Shown here piece by piece: positions 33,720 through 37,997 of a DNA stretch of 37,997 bases (positions within the stretch are counted from its first letter, which is position 1; the number at the start of each line of letters is the position of its first letter). A program made the position numbers and the translations under genes. The notes below the pieces were generated by a model. It saw nothing but the letters and a program-made list of their open reading frames with translations. It did no database searches and had not been told where the DNA came from. The stretch is from Deltaproteobacteria bacterium (GTDB taxonomy: Bacteria; Desulfobacterota; GWC2-55-46), in assembly GCA_016182655.1 (NCBI GenBank), contig JACPGB010000037.1, forward strand, positions 1-37,997, in the 5' to 3' direction.

Positions 33720-34315
33720 GCATTTTAGGAAAACGGACCCAGGTGGTGGCGAGATGAGCGTTCCTCACAGGGCGCCATAACTTCGCATACCCGCGTTGCT
33801 CCTCGTCTCGTCACTGCGGCGTACAAAAGAGTACGCCTCCCGCCTCGCCTTCGTCGCGCCTTGGTCTGCTGTGTTCTGACGCTCTGTATCAAATGAGGGG
33901 CGGCACGCGAGCCTTACGGGCCTTTGTCTTTTAAAATAACACAGGGATAGGGTGAGCGACCTTAAGGGAGGAAGTGACGCGCGAGCCGGGGTAGATTGAC
34001 GCTTGCGCTCGGCGCGCAAACAACTGGGAAATGAGCGCGCAAGGGGCGCGTGGTCCTCGCCGGACAGGCAAAGTCCGCATCGAAGCGATTTATTAACCTT
34101 ACCTCAATAGCTTCCGAAAAACTCTGGCGCCGCGCCGAGCGGGGAGGGGGAGGGCGTAGCGAGAACCCCTATCCCGAAAAAAACCCGGCAGGGTGCAAAA
34201 AGCAATAAACCTGAAGTGCTCGGGCGGGCACGCCAGTAAAGGCGGGACAAATGTCTCGTCTTTTTTAGTTTAGCCCTTTCTATGCCCAATATAAAACGGC
34301 CGAGCGCCCAGCGAC
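33720..34315. other. Gene-free convergent interval with repeats
   Basis: About 600 bp between the diguanylate cyclase and thiC stops. It contains a short hairpin at 33818-33837 (GGCGTAC / GTACGCC with loop AAAAGA) inside a longer conserved-looking intergenic stretch (about 33780-33900), and copy E of the two-hairpin element (34053-34142). Short frames here lack ribosome-binding sites. Confidence 0.55.
34053..34142 (-). repeat. Two-hairpin element, copy E
   Basis: In minus orientation the left hairpin is CCGC-TCGGC-GCGG (34142-34130), the right one GTCC-GGCGA-GGAC (34065-34053), 64 nt apart, with a private middle of about 53 nt and CTTTGCC before the right hairpin. Next to it is a C-rich flank CCCTCCCCCTCCCC (about 34143-34156). 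Confidence 0.75.
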
Positions 34316-35587
34316 CTATTCGCAGGTTATCTTTATCGCGCAGAGCGAGCCGCACATGGTGCAGACGTCGGAGTCCTCGGGCGGGGATGTGTCGCGTAGC
34401 GCCCTCGCCTTTTTCGGGTCTATGGAGAGCCTGATCTGCTCGTCCCAGTCAAGCGCCTTTCTCGCCTTTGCGAGTTTTATGTCATGCGCGAGCGCGCCTT
34501 TCGCTCGTTTGGCGATGTCGCCTGCGTGGGCCGCGATGCGGGACGCTATGACGCCCTCGCGGACGTCGTCGATGGTCGGGAGTCTCAAGTGCTCGCTCGG
34601 CGTGACATAGCACAGGAAGTCCGCGCCACTGGACGCCGCTATTGCCCCGCCTATGGCCGAGGTGATGTGGTCGTAACCTGGGGCTATGTCGGTCACAAGC
34701 GGCCCGAGGACGTAAAAGGGCGCGCCGTTGCAGAGCCTCTTCTGCAGGAGCATGTTCGCCTCTATCTGGTCCATGGGCATGTGGCCCGGCCCCTCTATCA
34801 TCACCTGCACGCCCTCGTCAAAGGCCATTTTGGCGAGCTCGCCGAGCGTCACAAGCTCCTCTATCTGTCCCCTGTCCGTCGCGTCGGCAAGGCACCCCGG
34901 ACGGAGCCCGTCGCCGAGCGAAAGCACCATGTCGTACTTTTTGGCGATTTTTAAAAGCTTAGGGTAGTCCTCGAAGAGCGGGTTCTCTTTCTTGCGGAAC
35001 TTCATCCACTCGGCCGTAAGCGCCCCTCCCCTGCTCACTATCCCCATGATGCGGCCTTCCCTCTTTATGCGCTCGACCGAATTTCTGGTGACGCCGCAGT
35101 GGACGGTCACGAAGTCGACGCCCTCCTCGGCCTGCTGTTCTATGACATCGAAAATCTCCTGGCCTTCGAGCTCGACGAACGACTTCTTCTTTTTCCTGGC
35201 CTCGAGCGCGGCCTGATAGATCGGGACGGTCCCGATGGGGACCGTGGATTCGTCGAGAACGGCCTTTCTTATGGCATTGACGTCGCCTCCGGTCGATAAG
35301 TCCATAACGGCATCTGCCCCGGCCTCGATGGCGGCGCGTAGTTTCTTGAGCTCTTCTTCTATATCCACGCGGTCCTGGGACGAGCCGATGTTCGCGTTGA
35401 CCTTGGTCCTGAGGCCCTTGCCCACGGCAAGACCTTCTATAGTCCGGTGGAGCTTGTTCCTCGTTATTATTACGGTCCCCTCTTCAATGGACGCCCGTAT
35501 GTATTCGGGTTCCACTCCTTCGGATAGAGCGGCCCTCTTCATCTCCTCGGTTATTATGCCCTTCCGGGCCTGTTCAAGCTGGGTCAT
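34316..35587 (-). CDS. thiC: Phosphomethylpyrimidine synthase ThiC
   Basis: 423 residues, the short form found in many anaerobes. Radical SAM enzyme that rearranges 5-aminoimidazole ribotide to the hydroxymethylpyrimidine phosphate of thiamine. Family stretches: NANIGSSQDRVDIEEELKKL, ADAVMDLSTGGD, GVDFVTVHCGVTR, GDGLRPGCLADATDRGQ, EGPGHMPMDQIEANM, LGPLVTDIAPGYDHITSAIG. The C-terminal cluster motif is CTMCGSLC, i.e. Cx2Cx3C, as in the clostridial form and one residue shorter than the common Cx2Cx4C. The related BzaF makes 5-hydroxybenzimidazole; the thi neighbourhood favours ThiC. It overlaps thiE by 4 bp. Confidence 0.93.
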   Translation of the reverse strand: MTQLEQARKGIITEEMKRAALSEGVEPEYIRASIEEGTVIITRNKLHRTIEGLAVGKGLRTKVNANIGSSQDRVDIEEELKKLRAAIEAGADAVMDLSTGGDVNAIRKAVLDESTVPIGTVPIYQAALEARKKKKSFVELEGQEIFDVIEQQAEEGVDFVTVHCGVTRNSVERIKREGRIMGIVSRGGALTAEWMKFRKKENPLFEDYPKLLKIAKKYDMVLSLGDGLRPGCLADATDRGQIEELVTLGELAKMAFDEGVQVMIEGPGHMPMDQIEANMLLQKRLCNGAPFYVLGPLVTDIAPGYDHITSAIGGAIAASSGADFLCYVTPSEHLRLPTIDDVREGVIASRIAAHAGDIAKRAKGALAHDIKLAKARKALDWDEQIRLSIDPKKARALRDTSPPEDSDVCTMCGSLCAIKITCE

Positions 35588-36237
35588 CTTTGCCCCCTCG
35601 TCTGAATGTTTGGATATAAAACTTCAAGAAAGCCCTTTACGCTCTTTTCGATATCGTAACTTCCGAAGACCGCCGAGATAACGGCCACGCCAAAGGCCCC
35701 GTTCGATACGGCCTCTTTGACCCTTTCTGTTGTTACCCCCCCGAGCGCGAAGACCGGGACCTTTATCGCGCTTGCCGCCTCGCGAAGCTTTGCTATGCCG
35801 AGCGGCTCTCCGTACGCGGCCTTTGATTCAGTAAAATAGACCGGCCCGAATGTGACGAAGTCCGCGCCTTCTTTTTCGGCCTTTCCGGCATCAATGATTG
35901 AATGCGTCGAAACACCTATTACGGCCTTTGGACCGAGAATATTGCGCGCTTCACACGGCGCGTACCCGGCCCCAGTGATATGTACGCCGTCGGCCCCTGC
36001 GAGCAACGCGATATCGGCCCTGTCGTTTATGAGGACGAGCGCGCCGTATCGGGCGGCCTTTTCCTTGATAACCTTTGCGAGCCCAAGCAGTTCTCTCGCG
36101 GAGAGGTCTTTTTCCCTTATCTGTATAAGCCGCGCGCCGCCGGAGAGCGCCTTATCTATCTTCTCAAGAAAGCGAGTCGTATCCCTTTTGGCGGTCCCGT
36201 CGGTGATGAGGTAAAGCCTCTCACCGACGCCGGGCAT
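35584..36237 (-). CDS. thiE: Thiamine phosphate synthase ThiE
   Basis: 217 residues from ATG 36237 (GGAGG a few nt upstream); the frame continues upstream inside lgt but the ThiE fold starts here with RLYLITDG. TIM-barrel joining the pyrimidine and thiazole halves of thiamine. Conserved stretches: ARLIQIREKDLSARELL, LINDRADIALLAGADGVHI, GVSTHS, GPVYFTESKAAYGEPLGI and FALGGV. The gene overlaps lgt by about 17 bp and thiC by 4 bp, so the three are co-translated. A TenI-type paralogue is possible, but the context and the QIREK motif favour ThiE. Confidence 0.9.
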   Translation of the reverse strand: MPGVGERLYLITDGTAKRDTTRFLEKIDKALSGGARLIQIREKDLSARELLGLAKVIKEKAARYGALVLINDRADIALLAGADGVHITGAGYAPCEARNILGPKAVIGVSTHSIIDAGKAEKEGADFVTFGPVYFTESKAAYGEPLGIAKLREAASAIKVPVFALGGVTTERVKEAVSNGAFGVAVISAVFGSYDIEKSVKGFLEVLYPNIQTRGQR

Positions 36238-37018
36238 TCGCCCTCCGTGGCCCATTCTCCCAGAGCCGTTTGGCGAAGATGATGATGAGCGCGACGATTG
36301 CAATGGAGAGGCTCACCATCTGCGCGGCCCTAATTGGGCCCGCCATGAGGGAGTCTGCCCGGAAGTGCTCTACTATGAACCTCCCCACCGAGTAAAGGGC
36401 TATGTAGGAGGCGAATATGAACCCGTCCTTGTGGTCCCTTTCCTTCAAGTATAGCCAGAGAAACAGGAAGATGCTCAAATTTATAACGAGCTCGTAGAGC
36501 ATCGTAGGGTGAAGAGGTATGCCCGGGAATTCCGACCCGGCGATAGATCCCGGCGGAAATATTATACCCCAGGGCATGTCAGTGGGCCTCCCGTGGGCGT
36601 CACCGTTCATGAAGTTCCCGAACCTGCCGAAGGCCTGGCCTAAAATGAGCGCGGGCGCAACGCAATCGGCCATGCGCCAGAAGGCGACGCTCTTCCTCTT
36701 AAGGTAGAGCCACGCGGCAAATGTGCCGCCGATCATCCCGCCGTGTATGGCGAGCCCGCCGTGCCAGACCGCCGGTATCTCGACCGGGTTCGACAGGTAA
36801 TAGTCGAGGTTGAAGACTACATAATAGAGGCGCGCGCCCAACACCCCTCCGACGACCGTCCAGATGATGAAGTTCATCACATCGTCATCCGTGAGGGATA
36901 CAGCCTTCCTCTTTACCTCTTTCCTTATGAGCCAGCTCGCTACGAGTATCGCGACCACGTACATGAGGCCGTAGAAGCGTATCTCTATGGGGCCGAACCT
37001 GAAAAGGACGGGGTGCAA
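36221..37018 (-). CDS. lgt: Prolipoprotein diacylglyceryl transferase Lgt
   Basis: 265 residues starting with TTG at 37018-37016; AGGAG 8 nt upstream and the family-typical HPVLFRFGPIEIRFYGLMY directly after it decide this start (a longer open frame continues to 37201 inside thiG). About seven membrane helices. The Lgt signature reads GRFGNFMNGDAHGRPTD near 131-147, with the key Arg132 and Asn residues; Asp140 replaces the usual Glu. It transfers diacylglycerol from phosphatidylglycerol to the lipobox cysteine of prolipoproteins, such as the LptM-like product here. The start is 11 nt after the thiG stop, so it lies inside the thiamine operon. Confidence 0.93.
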   Translation of the reverse strand: MHPVLFRFGPIEIRFYGLMYVVAILVASWLIRKEVKRKAVSLTDDDVMNFIIWTVVGGVLGARLYYVVFNLDYYLSNPVEIPAVWHGGLAIHGGMIGGTFAAWLYLKRKSVAFWRMADCVAPALILGQAFGRFGNFMNGDAHGRPTDMPWGIIFPPGSIAGSEFPGIPLHPTMLYELVINLSIFLFLWLYLKERDHKDGFIFASYIALYSVGRFIVEHFRADSLMAGPIRAAQMVSLSIAIVALIIIFAKRLWENGPRRANARRR

Positions 37019-37029
37019 TTGTCTCGCTC

Positions 37030-37800
37030 CTATTCTATAAGGCCCGTTGTAGGGCTCGATGCGGTTGCGTAGAGCTTCTTGGGGATCCTTCCGGAGAGAT
37101 ACGCGAGCCTTCCGGCCTCTGTCGCGAGCCGCATCGCCCTTGCCATCGAGACAGGGTCCTTTGCGCCTGCGATCCCCGTGTTCATTAGGAGCCCGTGGCA
37201 ACCGAGCTCCATTGCGATGGCCGCGTCAGACGCCGTGCCTACACCGGCATCCACAATGACCGGGACTTTTATGATCTCCAGTATGATCCTTAAGTTGTGC
37301 GGGTTCCTGATGCCAAGCCCCGAGCCGATGGGCGCGGCAAGAGGCATAACGGCCGCGCACCCGATGTCTTCGAGCTTCCTCGCCATGATCGGGTCGTCGT
37401 TCGTGTAAGGGAGGACCGTGAAGCCTTCCTTCACGAGGACTTTGGCTGACTCGAGCAGGGCTTCGTTGTCCGGAAAGAGCGTCTTCTCGTCTCCCAATAC
37501 CTCGAGCTTCACGAACTCGGTATCGAGCGCCTCGCGCGCAAGGCGCGCGGTCCTTATGGCGTCCTCTGCCGTGTAGCAACCGGCGGTGTTCGGAAGGAGC
37601 GTATATTTCTTGAGGTCGATGTGGTCGAGGAGCGATTCCCTGCTTCTATCCAGGTTGACCCTCCGGACGGCGACGGTCACGACCTCGGCCCCCGAGGCCT
37701 CGAGAGCCGCCTTCATTATTTCGTTCGACGGATACTTCCCGGTCCCGACCATGAGGCGGGAGCGGAAGGTCCTCGTGCCTATCTTCAAGACATCTTCCAT
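37030..37800 (-). CDS. thiG: Thiazole synthase ThiG
   Basis: 256 residues, TIM barrel forming the thiazole phosphate of thiamine from deoxyxylulose 5-phosphate, ThiS thiocarboxylate and dehydroglycine. Schiff-base lysine Lys98 in FVKLEVLGD; other marks [37 protein letters not shown] and [20 protein letters not shown] 37800 has AAAGGAG 5 nt upstream. First visible gene of thiG-lgt-thiE-thiC. Neither thiS nor a TPP-riboswitch motif is visible upstream within the 197 bp before the window edge; repeat copy D occupies that space. Confidence 0.95.
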   Translation of the reverse strand: MEDVLKIGTRTFRSRLMVGTGKYPSNEIMKAALEASGAEVVTVAVRRVNLDRSRESLLDHIDLKKYTLLPNTAGCYTAEDAIRTARLAREALDTEFVKLEVLGDEKTLFPDNEALLESAKVLVKEGFTVLPYTNDDPIMARKLEDIGCAAVMPLAAPIGSGLGIRNPHNLRIILEIIKVPVIVDAGVGTASDAAIAMELGCHGLLMNTGIAGAKDPVSMARAMRLATEAGRLAYLSGRIPKKLYATASSPTTGLIE

Positions 37801-37842
37801 GACTGCTCCTTTAAAAACAAGTGAATGAACTACCCGGCTGAA

Positions 37843-37997
37843 GCTGGTATCTTTTTATACTTCCCCTCCCTCGACGGGAGGGGATAGAGGGGAGGGTGAC
37901 TGCTCCCGCAGAGCCGATTTCAAATCGGGCGGCTGGGGGCTCATTAAGCAATACCGTCCGGTTGTGATTTTGCCTGCCCGGCCAGGGCTTCACCCTC
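37843..37997 (+). repeat. Composite repeat with two-hairpin element copy D (cut by window edge)
   Basis: Left end GCTGGTATCTTTTTATAC (about 37843-37860), C-rich/G-rich hairpin box (37862-37897), left hairpin CTGC-TCCC-GCAG (37900-37911), 53-nt private middle, TTTTGCC, right hairpin GCCC-GGCCA-GGGC (37976-37988), then TTCACCCTC to the edge as in copy C. Confidence 0.8.

Noticed and set aside
33765..34019. 84-residue minus-strand frame
   Set aside because: It lies over the intergenic hairpin stretch, has no ribosome-binding site and an arginine-rich composition typical of spurious frames.
34104..34355. 83-residue minus-strand frame overlapping the thiC stop
   Set aside because: Covers repeat copy E and has no initiation signal.
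37801..37860. TPP riboswitch upstream of thiG
   Set aside because: The CTGAGA and related thi-box motifs are not present in the visible 197 bp.

Overview
The window is a bacterial chromosome segment of fairly high G+C. It looks like a deltaproteobacterial (Desulfobacterota-like) lineage. This rests on the Geobacter-like F0 c subunit, the argH-lptM-lysA-dapF-dapA-dapB order, an alternative complex III, and c-type haem proteins; it is inference, because no rRNA or other taxonomic marker is present. Nearly all genes are ordinary chromosomal genes. I see no prophage, insertion sequence, transposase, CRISPR array or cas gene.

Layout. 1-8711 (minus strand) is a stress and protein-quality block transcribed right to left: dnaK, a zinc-finger-less DnaJ (CbpA type), a ClpA-like AAA+ unfoldase overlapping a tandem universal stress protein by 4 bp, then mgtE (own promoter) overlapping recO by 4 bp; recO runs off the left edge. 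9022-9384 is a lone F0 c-subunit gene with its own promoter and terminator. 9440-10220 holds no gene but a cluster of repeats. 10276-17544 (minus) is a complete alternative complex III operon actA-B1-B2-C-D-E-F, with actB split in two. 18024-21929 (plus) is an RqcH/NFACT-like gene followed by two unknown genes, a YhcC-type radical SAM gene and a small unknown gene, tightly packed. 22310-25362 carries an M29 aminopeptidase, gmhA and a deoxyhypusine-synthase-like gene. 25397-31044 is an arginine/lysine block: argH, a 39-codon LptM-type lipoprotein, lysA, dapF, dapA, dapB. Then come a DsbC-like protein with an N-terminal haem-c motif, tRNA-Thr(CGT) on the minus strand and a REC-GAF-GGDEF diguanylate cyclase. 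34316-37800 (minus) is thiG-lgt-thiE-thiC.

The most unusual signal is a dispersed intergenic element found at seven places (about 9.62, 9.80-10.05, 10.08, 21.93-22.16, 23.46, 34.05-34.14 and 37.90 kb). Each copy has two small hairpins held 61-65 nt apart. The hairpin stems change in a base-pair-compensating way between copies, while the roughly 53-nt segment between them differs almost completely in sequence but keeps its length. Two loci have amplified a copy into tandem arrays, both with a 90-bp period. Several copies sit inside a larger composite with G-rich/C-rich terminal hairpins and a shared end motif. I do not recognise this element as a named family.

Functional links: ActA-F would form a quinol-oxidising complex feeding electrons to a periplasmic carrier or an oxidase encoded elsewhere; the c-type haem proteins and the DsbC-like protein act in the same compartment. 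The dap/lysA genes make diaminopimelate and lysine; the thi genes make both halves of thiamine, with lgt (lipoprotein maturation) embedded among them.
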